Source: Dioscorea cayenensis subsp. rotundata (lineage: Eukaryota > Streptophyta > Magnoliopsida > Dioscoreales > Dioscoreaceae). Taken from it: 64,000 nt of DNA. The notes beneath the pieces were generated by a model. It was given only the letters and a program-made list of their open reading frames with translations. It was not told the origin of the DNA and did not search any database. Both the position numbers and the translations under genes were made by a program. The stretch is from NCBI RefSeq assembly GCF_009730915.1, contig NC_052477.1, positions 25,934,578-25,998,577 on the forward strand, written 5' to 3'. The first letter of the stretch is position 1. Every line of letters starts with the position of its first letter. Positions 1 through 12,334 of this stretch are shown piece by piece.

Positions 1-37
1 TTGCATGGCATCACTCACCAAGGCTGAATTCTAATAA

Positions 38-69
<32 letters not shown>

Positions 70-900
70 TTAATGATATATATATAATATATTAAATAAA
101 TCATGAATTCTGCATGGAGTGGAAAGCCATGCTGCATACATTTGTCTTGAAATCTAAGGATTGAGTTGCTCTTGATAAAGACTTCCAAAAGCAAAGACCA
201 GCCCTGTTCAAGATTATTTTGCTGGAAATCTTGGGAAACATCGTCTTTATACTTATTATCATGTCATTTGGCCTTTTCTGTTTGCTTCTATATATATAGT
301 TTGATGGTACTGATTATTACTTCAAATTTATAATTTATAATTATGTTCACTTAACTTGTTCTGTGTTGGCAGGACATCTGTGGAGTGTCTGCAATTCATT
401 TGATAATTTTACAACTCTCTTATTTTATTGATTTGATTCTTAAATGTCATGTTTATGATTTCCATCAATCTCCAAATGACATCAATATATATATATATAT
501 ATATGTTTGCAGAAATAGGTTCCTTCATGCTAAATACCACCATTGCACTAGCAACTTAAATCTCCAGAAGTAGCATCAAATGTTTGCTAACAGACATAAG
601 CTTTTTGACCCCTTTTTGGTGTCTTGTGTTTGATATGAAGCTCACTTGTTTATTCATCCGACCGATTTATTTTTATATTGATATAAATTATATATATATA
701 AATATAATGAATGAGAAATACCGGATTCACTGATCTTATATTTGAGAGAAAAATAAAATATTACCTCTTCTATTGTAGTGCTAGTAAATCTTTTCCTTCT
801 TTTGGATTTTATAAATTTTATTGTAGTGAGCTTGTTTATCATGATATGTTTACTTGACTCATTTAAAGATTTTAATATGATTTAAGTAATAAAGTATAAA
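1..900. other. AT-rich intergenic DNA
   Basis: No gene is supported here. The stretch is AT-rich with short TA and CA microsatellites, for example around 41-90 and 485-503. The small open frames show no family signature. It could be the 3' flank of a gene outside the window. Confidence 0.5.
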
Positions 901-2890
901 CTGAAAATTTTCGGAGTAATTTTCAATCTGCAAAAACGGAAATCACTTGGCTATGTTTTCAAAGTTGACTTTGCTAAAGCCTTTGACTCTCTTGATTAGA
1001 ATTTCCTTCTTGATGTCCTTGCTGCTAGAGGTTTTGGACCTAGATGGCTATCTTGGATTCACACTATTCTCTGTTCTGCAAAGACCCAATTCATCATCAA
1101 TGGTACTACCCAGGAGTATATCCGATGTAGAAGAGGATTGCGACAAGGTGATCCTCTTTCACCTCTTCTATTTGCTTTGGCTGCTGATGTCTTGAGCGCT
1201 ATGTTCTTTCATGCTCTTAGATCCAAAGTACTCGTGGGAGTTCCTTTGAACCAATTTGATAGCATCTGCCACCTTCAATATGCTGATGACCTGTTAATTT
1301 TCTCTGCCGGGGGTCAAGATGATCTCCGAATCATCAAGCTTATTCTTTATGTTTTTGAAGGTTCCTCTGGCCTGTCAATTAATTTCTCAAAGAGCTGTTT
1401 GTATTCGACAAATTATGGTTTCCAACCACATTCCTCAACTGCCAGAATCCTTAACTGCTCTAGAAATTGTTTACCCATCACCTATTTAGGGGTCCCCCTT
1501 TCTGGAAAAAGGCCAAGACGCCTAGACTGGGATAAACTCATTGGAGCGGTGCGCTCTAGACTCACCCCTTGGAAAGCAAATTACTTATCCCTAGGTGGTC
1601 GTTTAACTCTTATTAATTCAGTGCTCTCAACTGTTCCAGTCTACTGGATGTCAGTATTCAAACTACCCGCCTGGGTGATCAAAGATATTGATCAAATCCG
1701 TAGAGATTTCTTATGGAAAGGACCTGATTTGGGTTCCAAAGGTATTAGGTTGGTTGCTTGGAATAGGATCACTAGACCCAAAGACATGGGTGGCTGGGGA
1801 ATTCTCAATCTTCGTGATTTTAATATAGCCTTGCTTGGGAAATGGTGGTGGAAACTATCTTGCAACCCAAATTGTGGCTGGGCCAAAATCATATACATCA
1901 ACTACCTAAACAGAAGCCCAACTGGAGTTTTGTCTTATACTCCACCCAGAAACAAATCTTTCTTCTGGGCGGGTGTTATTCCCGCTCTTTTACCTTTTCG
2001 GTCTTGCATAAAATTAAACCAGGACGATTCTCCTAACTGGGTTTTGGAAAAAAATGGGAAGTTCACTGTCAAATCCTTTTACAAATTCCTTATTGACGGT
2101 GGATTGCGTAGTCCACTCTACTCGCATTTCTGGAAAACTCGTAGTCCTAGCAAAATAACTATTTTCTGCTGGCTTGCTGGAGAGGATAAAATTCTCACTC
2201 TTACAAATCTTTTCAAAAGAAGGTGCAACTTTCAAAACACCTCTGATACTTGTGTTTTATGCCACAATGCCTCAGAGGACCTTGATTATCTTTTTCTTAA
2301 TTGCACCTTCTCAAACCGAATCTGGGCATTTTTTTCTTCAACTCTTTGACCCAATCTTCCCTCCACAATCTATCCCCTCGCTCTGGACTACCTAGTTACC
2401 ATCCATTAATCTTCAACTCCGATGCATCTGGGATTTCATCTCCCGAGCGATCTTATGGAATATTTGGATTGAACGGAATACCCGTATTTTTCAACTTAAT
2501 GCTTTACCGTTCTACACTATTATTTTTAAATCTGCTAACATGCTACTCTCTTGATTTTCTTTAGCTTCTGACCGTAACCAGCAATCTCTCTCCGAGGCAT
2601 CCCTACGAATCAAGCGCTCTCTCAATTTCCTTAGTGCCAGAGTCTCCACTCATTCTGGCGATCAAGATCCAGATGTAGCACAGGAGTAGTCCCTACACCT
2701 ATCTGACTGGACAGGCCTGATGATCCAGACTGTGTTTTTCGTTTGTCCAGCTTTTATCTTTGCCTTTTCCTCGTTTTCTCGTACGTTGTTGTTATGTTGT
2801 ACTTAGTTTTGTTCCTCACCTCCGGTGAGAGGGACCGTTTCTACTCGTATCTTTTTACTATTTCAATAAAAGTCGTGGTTTATCCACATT
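901..2890 (+). mobile_element. 5'-truncated, broken LINE (L1-type) retrotransposon
   Basis: Relic of a plant non-LTR retrotransposon. It encoded a reverse transcriptase that copies element RNA at a nicked target. In the frame starting at 961 the palm motif FKVDFAKAFDSLD is followed by a TAG at 997-999 where the family has tryptophan. The frame continues through RQGDPLSPLLF (1138), the catalytic LQYADDLLIF (about 1275), GLSINFSKS and YLGVPL to a zinc-knuckle zf-RVT region with CxxC...H near 2220-2320, and stops at 2349. The tail with WNIWIERN continues in another frame (about 2430-2690), so there is at least one frameshift as well as the nonsense codon. The upstream endonuclease is missing. 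The 3' end is placed near the AATAAA at about 2865. Non-functional. Confidence 0.88.
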
Positions 2891-3301
2891 TTTCAAAAAT
2901 TTTCGAGTCAATCATCATAAATTTTTCGTCTAAACTTTTGGCACTCTTGGCTAGTATTTTATGTTGAATAATTCCTCTAATAGTCTCCTTTGTGTCATAA
3001 TGAATTGGCTTGATTTGGGCATTAAACTCCTACTCATTAAATTATTTTTCATAATAATTATACTATAAAATGGGATTCATAATAATTTCATTCATATTTT
3101 TAACTAGTTCCAAAAACTTAGTTGATCTTGGACATTTAGATAAAAGTGGGAGAAATTTTGTGAGTTAGGATAATTTTGAGAATTTTGAGGATATTGATAA
3201 TTTTGTATTTTTTATAAAAAGAAAAATTACTAAAAATTTTAAAAATTATTTGAAAAATTTGGAGTTTGGCAGAATGGGGAGAAAAATATAGGTTTTGTTT
3301 G
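2891..3301. other. AT-rich spacer between LINE and MULE
   Basis: Low-complexity AT-rich sequence with no gene recognised. The last bases before the next element form its target duplication. Confidence 0.4.
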
Positions 3302-3310
3302 AGAATGTGG
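3302..3310. repeat. 9-bp target-site duplication, left
   Basis: AGAATGTGG, identical to 5325-5333, abuts the left end of the Mutator-like element. Confidence 0.85.
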
Positions 3311-5324
3311 GGCTAATTGATTAAAATATTGTAATTTTTTTAATTAATTCTCAAATTACGTATTTCCGTAATTATTTACGGAAATCCTCATTTTATATTT
3401 TTTTTATTATTTTTTTTAAAATTAACGGTCTCACTGTATTTTTTTAATATTTAAATTTTATTTTTTTAAAAAAAAACATCGGGCCCCATTATTTTTTTAA
3501 TATTAAGTTTTTATTTTTTAAAAAAATTGTGGTTCCCTAGGAATGGGGGTGGGGCGGGGAATCCCGGTTCCCCGCGGGTCCCCGCCCCGACGGGGCGAGG
3601 ATTCCCCGAAACGTCCCCTGCAGGCGGGAGGCGGGGAAAAAGTCCTCCCCGCCTAGCGGGGCGGGGCGGGTGCGGGGAATGGTCTCCCGCCCCGCGGGGA
3701 TCCCCGCCCCGCTCCCCGCGGGGAACCCCGTGGGGATTCCCCAAAAAAATATATTATATATTTTTAATATATTTATTAAAGATTATTTTCAACATTAACA
3801 TAATATTATATATATATATAATCAATAAATATTTATTTGTTAATATTTTTTTAGTTATTATTATGGAACTCATAATTATTTCATACAACTTATTAACTAT
3901 TTAAATTTATATATTTCATTAAAAACATATTTATTTAATAAAAATCTTAAATTATTTTTAATAAAATTATTGTATAATATATCTACAAAAATTAAAAATT
4001 CAACCTTCTAATTTTCAAATTTCTAATATTCATAAAAAAACTAATTATTTATTTAATTTAAATGAATTGGATAATTAGGTAATTGTAATTTATCTAGATT
4101 TTTTTATTCAAATATCCATGTGTTACTACATATAAGCATTATATTTTTATTCAAATATCCATTTGTCTCAGATTTTTCATCATACATTATATTTTTTTAT
4201 TTTTAATTGTATATAACATCTTTTAGACGTAGTAATATAAATATATTAAAAAAATATTATAGTTATTTATAAAAAAATTTTTATATTAATGTTTTTAGGG
4301 CGAGGGCGGGGATCCCCATGAGGGGAGTGAGCGGGGAGGATTTTTTTCCTCCCCAGTGAAATTTTAACCGGGAATCCCCGCCCCGTGGAGAGCGGGGATG
4401 GGGACGGGGATCCCATTCCCCGCCCCACCCCCATTCCTATGGTTCTCGGTAGTTTTTTAAATTAAAAAATTTTACATCTGAGACCTTATAATTTTCATTA
4501 ATTTTTCTTATAACTTATTTTTTCTCACTTCTATTATGTTATTTCTACTTTCACTACAAGCAACCGTAGTGGAAGCTTGTTCTTTTTTTCAAGAGTCTTT
4601 GCCGTTCTTGGTCGGTGTTCCTCTCGACCAAGGTTGTCACCTTTGTTCAGTATGACAAAAATATGAATTTTGCTAGATTTAATTTAAAAAATAAAATAAC
4701 TTTGCAAGAAAATAAAAAACCTACAATGAAAAAAAAATGTAAAGAAGAGCTTCTCTCTATATTGATATTTTTTTTTTCTTATAGAAATATTTGTGTGTTT
4801 TAGAAAAGTAACTTGGAGGGTTTATATAGGCCTCCACCTAACAAATGGATGTCTAAGATCAATTTCATCCAATGGCTCTTATGAATGGGGTAGGTGCTAC
4901 ATGCCACCAATAATTCATCCCAACAACCCCTTATTATGAAAAAATATTAAAATTATTTATGTAAATTATTAACAATCGGTTACAATTAGTGAAATTAGAA
5001 ATAACATAGTAGAAGTGAGAAAAAAAATAAGTTTTAAGAAAAATTAATGAAAATTATAAGGCCTCGGATGTAAAATTTTTTTAATTTTAAAACTACCGGG
5101 ACCTGTAGTTTTTTAAAAAAATAAAAAGTTAATATTAAAAAATAATGGGGCACTCTTTTTTTAAAAAAAAATAAAATTTTAATATTAAAAAAAATACAGT
5201 GGGACCGTTAATTTAAAAAAATAATAAAAATAAAAAATATAAAATACGCATTTCTATAAACAATTACGGAAATGAGCAATTTAAGAAATAATTAAAAAAA
5301 TTATAATATTTTAATCAATTAGCC
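3311..5324. mobile_element. Non-autonomous Mutator-like foldback element
   Basis: Two long inverted arms of about 350 bp bound this element. The left arm is 3311-3537 continued at 4448-4560, and the right arm is about 4970-5324; the reverse complement of the right arm reads through the same series of motifs. The ends begin GGCTAATTGATTAAAATA. Both sides are flanked by the identical 9-mer AGAATGTGG (3302-3310 and 5325-5333), the target-site length expected of Mutator-like transposons. The middle (about 4560-4970) has no recognisable transposase. Without the nested hAT insertion the element would be about 1.1 kb. Immobile unless helped in trans. Confidence 0.88.
3538..4439. mobile_element. Non-autonomous hAT-type element nested in the MULE arm
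   Basis: A 902-bp insertion with terminal inverted repeats starting TAGGAATGGGGGTGGGGCGG and ending in the reverse complement. Both ends are followed by subterminal arrays of GGGGCGGGGATCCCCG-like palindromes (3541-3745 and 4298-4435), strikingly GC-rich against the AT-rich core. It is flanked by TGGTTCCC (3530-3537) and TGGTTCTC (4440-4447), an 8-bp duplication with one mismatch, as expected of hAT elements. The core has no transposase. The open frames across the GC-rich ends are composition artefacts. Confidence 0.87.
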
Positions 5325-5333
5325 AGAATGTGG
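5325..5333. repeat. 9-bp target-site duplication, right
   Basis: AGAATGTGG, identical to 3302-3310, abuts the right end of the Mutator-like element. Confidence 0.85.
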
Positions 5334-5671
5334 GTGCATATATATATATAGAGATAAAACGTTTAAAAAAAAAAAAGAATTCTAACGTGGACAAACAGAG
5401 AGAAATGGGTGAGTTTGGTTTTAAGAAAGTGTCTTTTTGCGTTTGTTTGAGAAAAGAATAATTCTCTGCGTCACAGCTTGTATAATGTGGAAACTTACTT
5501 TGCTGGTTTTAAAGAATTTCGAACATATCATAAGAAACCACAACATTGACTTGAATTTTTAAGAATCTAATTTTTAAAAAAGTAAAAAATAAACTTCCAT
5601 ATAATGCTCAGAGTTTCTATAATAACCCATGTCATGTCATATACAAGTGATCACTTTAACATTGAATTTAA
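5334..5671. other. AT-rich spacer
   Basis: No gene or clear repeat was seen between the two transposons. Confidence 0.4.
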
Positions 5672-7199
5672 AGATGCGTTTGGTTAACTGTAATTGAAAA
5701 AACAGTAGATTTCATATTACAATGTAATTGTAAATCCTGTAATTGAAAATGCAGTGAAGTAACAAATCCAGTGTTTGTTTGGATGTAGCTGGAATGTAGG
5801 ATTTTAGAATTTTATGTTTGGATGTAGCTGGAATCAGTTTTCTCCATCTCTCTCTTGCTCTTGTATGTGCAAAATGAGATGCATAAAGCTTGTAATAATT
5901 AATATGTGTGTCGAGAATGTAACTAGAACATAATGAGATGAATAAAGTTTGTAATAATTAATATGTGTGTGTCCAGAATGTAACTAAGAACATAATGAGA
6001 TGAATAAAGCTTGTAATAAATAATATGTGTGTGTCCAAAATGTAACTAGAACAATGAAACATCACAGTCTGCAGGTATTCTTCTCTCAATTAAAATTTAA
6101 TATGTGTGTCCAGAATGAGCCCAAATCTTTGAAAGAAATCTAAATCCATTCCCCCCACGAATTACTATTGTCAGTATATATTAAAGAACCATGACAACTT
6201 AAAACCAATCTACCTTGAAGAAATCACAACCATAACATGACATATATACATGAACAAAACCAACTTGACAATGATCATACACCATCTATGCAAATCCCGA
6301 CATCATTCCAACCCACACCATTCAAAATGCAGACTAGAAAAGTCCAATCATATGAAACACAAAGCATACAAGCTAAATTTAAAATACACAACCTCTCAAG
6401 TATTAAGGAGACAAAATTATTTGACCAATAATTAAGAGAGTAACAAGGAGATTCAAACCTTCTGTTTAGTAGAATAAATTAGAATGAACAAAATTTAAAG
6501 CCTGATGTTATATATATGTGTCTGTGTTGGGTTTTAGAGATCATGGTTGTTTGTGTGTATCATTGATCCCTATCTTCAAGCAAAATGCACAATCAATAAA
6601 GTAGAACTTTTAAGAAAGATTTAACATGAAAAGCCTGATTTCCTCAGCCTACAATGATATGAACTCTAGTTATTGTTCCTGATTTCCTCAGCCTAGAATG
6701 AGAATGTTTTTCAGAACTATTTTGATATCTTTCTATCAAAAGAGAAAGAAGTCACCTTGCTTTTTCTTGATGTTGTGGTTCCGGCGACAAGACAAGATGG
6801 TGAATTGACAAAAGAAGAGCAAGGCGAGGGGGCAGGGCGGTGTTCACTGCCCAGATCTTAACGATGAAGGCCGACAAGGGGGCGGCGTTCTCTGTGCAGA
6901 TCTATTGGATGAAGGTTGGCGAGGGGCAGCGTTCACTGCCCAGATACGTTTGATGAAGACTATCTCTCTGAAGAAGAAGAACTGTGCTAGATCTAGAATT
7001 TGGGCTATTTATGCTTTTCAAATCCTTGTATTCAGTATTACCTTAGATTTCAAGGTAATCCAAAACACATCTGACTGTGGATTTAGGGTTATTTAGAATT
7101 ACACTTGGATTTGCAAATACCCAAAACAAACACCATGTTTTTAAAACTGCAGTATTTGCAATTACATGTATTTTCAAATACCCCCAAACAAACAGGCCC
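5672..7199. mobile_element. Probable non-autonomous PIF/Harbinger-like element
   Basis: The ends are loosely inverted. The left end reads AGATGCGTTTGGTT and the reverse complement of the right end reads GGGCCTGTTTGTTT, and both go on into TGTAATTG-rich sequence. TAA flanks both ends (5669-5671 and 7200-7202), matching the 3-bp target site of PIF/Harbinger. Near the right end (6780-6990) is a GC-richer stretch with the repeated phrase GTTCACTGCCCAGAT, possibly a degenerate leader. No transposase is readable. The ends are diverged, so the superfamily call is tentative. Confidence 0.45.
5871..6060. repeat. About 63-bp tandem repeat, three degenerate copies
   Basis: The phrase AATGAGATGAATAAAG followed by TTGTAATAATTAATATGTGTG and GAATGTAACTAGAACA recurs three times with small changes. 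It lies inside the putative Harbinger-like element. Confidence 0.75.
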
Positions 7200-7480
7200 T
7201 AATTTTTCATAGATTACTCTTATGAGTGAAATTATGTAAACGAAATCTCACAAGCTTTTTTTTAAAATAAATTAGAAATTGAATAAAATACTGAAAATAT
7301 AGAACACTAATAACAAAACTAATTCCGCCACATAAATCTTTATACAAAAAGTAATAATAGTAAATAATAATATAAAAGTTTCTGATTAAATCAATCAACT
7401 CATTTGTCATTCAAAACAAAGAATCAAAATATACGAAAAATGCACGTCACAAAGGGGCACTATAATATTTGGGTGAATTT

Positions 7481-7485
<5 letters not shown>

Positions 7486-7513
<28 letters not shown>
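7486..7513. repeat. (TA)n microsatellite
   Basis: Perfect alternating TA tract. Confidence 0.95.
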
Positions 7514-7517
<4 letters not shown>

Positions 7518-8466
7518 TCACAAAGGAATGGCAGTGCTTGATTCAAAATCATAAAAAGTTTGTTACTTTTATTCTGGATCACCAAATTTACATTGGGGGT
7601 TACCATTACATGAATATATGTAGTACCCTTTAGATAATCATAAAAACCTTCAAGTGGCCATGAGAGTGCCACCACTTTACTCATACAAGGTGCAGTGCCT
7701 CTAGTACGTTGGATTAGGCCCCATATATTACCACTAGGGTGCCAGTCTTCCCTATACTAGGGTTTGTAAGTTGCGGTAGGGATGTCAACCATCTCATGTA
7801 AGGCTTTTTTGGGGTGGCTTTTGGTACCGGGTAAAATGCCCAAGTTTCTTAAAATGTAATATAAGGGAATCATTTTATCATGTTTAGTTGATTATTTATT
7901 CTGAAAAGTAACATTGCTAGAAGAGAGTGACTTCATCAGATTGAGGTGCTATATCTACTAAGTAGGGACATCATAGGGTGCCACTAAAGTAGTAATTTTA
8001 TTGCACAAAGTGCCTCTTGCACCTTAACTGAGGCTCATAGGGTTTACCCTTGTTGTCATATCACCCTCTTGTCGGTAGTGATCAAATGGTTAGTGAAGTT
8101 GTTATAATTTTTTCAACTGTTAAAAAATTTGAGGAAAATGGAGGGTTTTAAATTCTAAAATTTAATTTAATTTAAGTGAAGTTTGAATAGATGTTTTTTG
8201 TACAATTTATAAGATAGCTAATAAAGTTGATCTTCTATACTTCTTATTATTGTTTCAGCCTTCGAATTAATTCTAAATTTTGCAAAGAAGTTGGTTTTTT
8301 TTTATGGATTCCATTAGATTTTTTTATAAAGTGGATAAATTACAAGCTATACAATTAAGAAAAAACAAATACAAATACATAAAGTAAAACAAAAGAAAAT
8401 AGGCAAAGAGAACTACACACCACTACAAGATCATACAACACTAATCCATTAGAAGTTGAAACAAGA

Positions 8467-8496
8467 TACAACAACAACAACAACAACAACAACAAC
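8467..8496. repeat. (CAA)n microsatellite
   Basis: About ten copies of the CAA trinucleotide. Confidence 0.95.
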
Positions 8497-8849
8497 GACA
8501 AAAGATAAAAACAGGTAGAACAACTAAAAATAGACCTCCCAAGTAGAGATGGTGAGGGAAGTCTTTAGCCAGGTTGGTTAACCAGATATAATTGCCAGAC
8601 TTAACTAAAGGGAAGACTTCACCTAGGCCATTGTCTAATCTCTCTTAGGACCCCAAAATCTCGAGGCTCCATTTAACTATAGAAGCCCAAGTCTTTAAAC
8701 TTGATACTCATCGCATTTGGAAATGTAGCAACTACAATAGAAATATATATTATTAAAGGAAAATTACTTAATCGAGCTTGTATAGTTGCAAAGTGATTTG
8801 CAAATACTTATAAGGTCTTCTCTTTTTTAATTGACCAGTTTACCTCCTC

Positions 8850-10757
8850 AACCCACTAGTGTTCCCGATCCACCCTACTGATACTTCTGTTCATTATCAC
8901 TCGTGGATGTTTGAAGTGCCAATTGCTTATAAACCTGTGTATTTTAACATGAGTATTGGTTTTGAGAATATTTAGATTTCTGATTTTATTATTAATTCTC
9001 ATTGGGATACTTATGCTATAAACTCATTATTTGGCAATGTTTGGGATTCTCCGGTGGTCAATTATGGGAAAATCACACAGGGGAAGCAAATCACTAGGTG
9101 CGGTTTCCCAAGACCAACATTAACAAGATCACAAGCTAGTTCTATTTATCATTTTCTTAACATCAATCAAAATGTGAATCAACATTGGCATGGGTGGACC
9201 AATGTTTGGAAGCTTAATGTGTCTCCCAGAGCCAAATCTTTCACTTGGTTTATGCTTCAAGGCAAGATCAAAACATTAGATTTCTTATACATATGAACTT
9301 AGGTCCTCCCGACCTATGCAAGATGTGTGGCCTTGACTCAGAGACTTCTGATCATCTCTTCAGAAAATGCATCAAAGGCCAAATTGTTTGGAGACTAGTG
9401 GAGAATCTATCTGCTATTTCTATTAATATTCCAGACAATGTTGATTATGGGAATTGGCTTGATTTCAGTCAGAATGGAAATTCCAAAGCAATTGCTTCTT
9501 TGATTGCTACCACCATTTGGTACATTTGGAAGAGTCGGTGTGATCTAATTTTCAAACATAAAGTTCCTGATTTCCTTTAGATTACCAAAAATGTTGTTCA
9601 GCATACTAAAGAGTTCAGGCTTCACAGAACATACCATAAGCTAATTAATTACTTACATCCATAACCGGCCCACCCCAAATACTTTGGGAGTCTTCTTGGC
9701 AACTGCTTGGAATGAAGCAACGGGTAAGGGTGGGATTGGTTTCATCATCATTGATTCTAATGCAAAGGTATTTTGTACAGGTTTTGGTCCCACTAGAATG
9801 GATGCAAGAATTGAACTGGAGTCAAAAGCTATAGTTGCATCCATGGGAATCATTAGAGAAGCTGGGGAGAGAGAAATGCTCTAACATTTATATCATCTCT
9901 AAGGAGATGTGGAATGCACTCCAACGGGGACGATGAAGCTTATCATTGGAGACATTCAGACTGCATTAATGAAACTAGGAATTTGGTACATTTGGAAGAG
10001 TCGGTGTAATCTAATTTTCAAACATAAAGTTCCTGATTTCCTTCAGATTGCCAAAAATGCTATTGAGCATACTAAAGAATTCAGGCTTTACAAAACAAAC
10101 CATAAGCTGATTAATTACTTTCATCCATAACCGGCCTACTCCAAATATATTGGGAGTCTTCTTGGCAACTGCTTAGAATAAAGCAACAGGTAAGGGATGG
10201 ATTGATTTCATCATCATTGATTCTAATGCAAAGGTATTTTGTACAGAGGTTTGGTCCCACTAGAATGGATGCATGAATTTGAATTGGAGTCAAAAGCTAT
10301 AGTTGCATCCATGGGAATTATTAGAGAAGCTGGGAAAAGATGCTCTAACATTTATATCAGCTCAAAGGAGATGTGGAATGCGCTCCCGGGGGATGATGAA
10401 GCTTATTATTGGAGACATTCATATTGCATTAATGAAACCAGGAATTTTCTTGCCTACTTCTTCCGAGATCAGATTTAATTCATCAGGCTTGGAACAAGGT
10501 TGTTACTGCATTAGTTGGTGAAGGAATTAAAGCTACTCATCTGTCTTTATTTCACAAGGGAATGGAGAAACTAAAGTGGATCATGAGAATGCTCAACCAT
10601 GATGGCTTTACTCATTGATTTCTGCAGCTTTTCTTCTTCCTTTTTCTAGCACTTAATCCTCCTTTCTTGTGTTTCTTTTTGCTTTTTCTGGTTTTCCTGT
10701 TTGGTTGTAAGTTTGGGTTCCTTTTTCAATAAACAGCTACATGGTAGTGCTTTTATC
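8850..10757 (+). mobile_element. LINE 3' fragment with zf-RVT and RNase H, internally duplicated
   Basis: This keeps only the distal part of a plant L1-type element. The 9054-9580 region gives a zf-RVT zinc-finger segment (VWKLNVSPRAKSFTWFML, then CKMCG...HLFRKC) with a frameshift near 9295, then TTIWYIWKSRCDLIFKHK. From about 9684 an RNase H-like domain follows (FLATAWNEATGKGGIGFII, with ELESKAI). The catalytic reverse transcriptase is gone. The 3' end is placed after CAATAAACAGCTACATGGTA near 10757. In-frame stops and frameshifts make it dead. Confidence 0.85.
9515..10445 (+). repeat. 466-bp tandem duplication inside the LINE
   Basis: Positions 9515-9980 and 9981-10445 are successive copies beginning ATTTGGTACATTTGGAAG and ending CATTAATGAAAC(T/C)AGGA. 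They differ by scattered substitutions and small indels, so the duplication is old. The RNase H segment is therefore present twice. Confidence 0.88.
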
Positions 10758-11690
10758 TAAAAATTAACTCCAATTGACACTTTGGATAATGATCTATTTA
10801 AATTTTTAAGTAGAGCTAATCCTTTGATGATCTACTTAATTTTGAATACGATGGAAGAAGTCAAAAGAAAAGAATTCTTGAAGATGCAATAATTTTTTTT
10901 CAAACCAAATAATAATATCCATTACAATTTTTTCAATAACCTCAAAACAACAAATACACATTTATAGAAATGTATATATATACTAGAGTAGACTACCAAG
11001 TCCACCATGTGTTATGCCAAGGAAATAACAATCAGTTGAATGACAAGAATTTGACTGGAAGGTGGGTTTGCAACCAACAAAGTACACGGTTCAAAGTTAA
11101 GGACCACAAACAAGAGCAATTTATTAAACCAAGATTGCAGGGCAATTTCCCAAAAGAAAAATTGCTTATTTACCCACGAAGTCTGGTTAAGCAAAATCGA
11201 AAAATATTAATATAGCTAATTTTATTAATTTAATGTTTTAACCGTATTTAAGCAAAATATAACAACATTAATAAAGTATATATGCAAATGCCACTCCAAT
11301 GGAAGAGAGCACATGGGCACAACACAAGCATCTGGGATTTCTAATTGTGGACCAAAAAGAAGGAAAATATCTACTTTTAGATATTTTCCCATTATTTCTT
11401 CAACAACTCAAAATTTAAAAGCTGTGAGGATATTGTTAATGTCAACAACCAATTACTTTATTATGTTATAAATTAATAGTTGTTTTTTTTCTATTACACA
11501 AGTGATAGTGTATGCACAAATATGCTATCAAATGAGGATATGGGGTTTAGATAACAAACATGTACCCATAATCGAAGACTCGAGATTTTTTAAATGCTTC
11601 ACATTCATTTTTCACAATGTGACCAATACCGTTGGACTATGAGTCATTTTATAATAGATTTTAGTTTTAATTTATATATATATATATATA
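10758..11690. other. Intergenic AT-rich DNA
   Basis: No gene or clear element was seen. Confidence 0.4.
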
Positions 11691-11999
11691 GAGAAAATAT
11701 AATCTGCGGACGTTTTATGAACGTTTGTAGATTATAAAAAGAAAAAGAAGTACAAGGGAAAAAAAAAACAGATAAAATGGTGTGGAGAATGGATTTGGGT
11801 AAGATTAGAAAGTGCTAGGGTTTTTATAAATTTTTTTAGAAATCCGACATTGAGAATTCATCATATGTTATGCACTGTTCACCTCAATTTATTGTTTATA
11901 GCATTCCAAATTAAATCCGTTGGATTTGAATTGGGCGGCAATCTGCAAACTATTCCTAGATATGAACGTTTGATCAAGTTTGCAGATCAACCTTTCTGT
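11691..11999. mobile_element. Possible small foldback MITE
   Basis: The left end (AGAAAATATAATCTGCGGAC) and the reverse complement of the right end (AGAAAGGTTGATCTGCAAAC) agree at about 14 of 20 positions. The motif GAACGTTTG recurs at both ends. Both flanks are TA-rich, so a target duplication cannot be read. Could be a Mutator-like MITE. Confidence 0.4.
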
Positions 12000-12334
12000 G
12001 TGTGTATATATACATTAAATTAAAATAGTAAAAGAATAGTTTAAATTACAACAAATCTAAAAAAAAAAAGCAATACTTCATGGCCAATGAAGAACATAGG
12101 ACAAATAAAAGAATTCAAAAAGTAAATTTCCCAAAAGTATACCCCCAAAGAAGCGACCATAAAGACAAACCCTACTTGAAACAGCATGGCAACTCACACA
12201 AAGACTCCCACTACATGTAATTATATAGAATTTCAGGGTTGTAAATGCAAAAAAAAAACCCCATTTAAGTACAGCAACCCTTCAACGTTAATCTCAAGCG
12301 AAGAAGAAGAAGAAGAAGAAGAAGAAGAAGCAGC
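12000..12334 (+). promoter_or_regulatory. Promoter and 5' UTR of the MAPR gene
   Basis: This is the upstream region of the MAPR gene. A (GAA)n tract at about 12299-12330 ends four bases before the start codon and would lie in the 5' UTR. No definite TATA box was assigned. Confidence 0.45.

Larger units (their letters stand above)
7203..8850. other. Intergenic DNA with microsatellites
   Basis: No gene is supported. It holds a (TA)n tract at about 7486-7513 and a (CAA)n tract at about 8467-8496. The stretch 7690-8080 is less AT-rich but shows no recognisable protein or element. Confidence 0.4.

Noticed and set aside
3511..3904. Gly/Pro/Arg-rich open frames on both strands
   Set aside because: They fall on the palindromic GC-rich ends of the hAT element and follow from its base composition.
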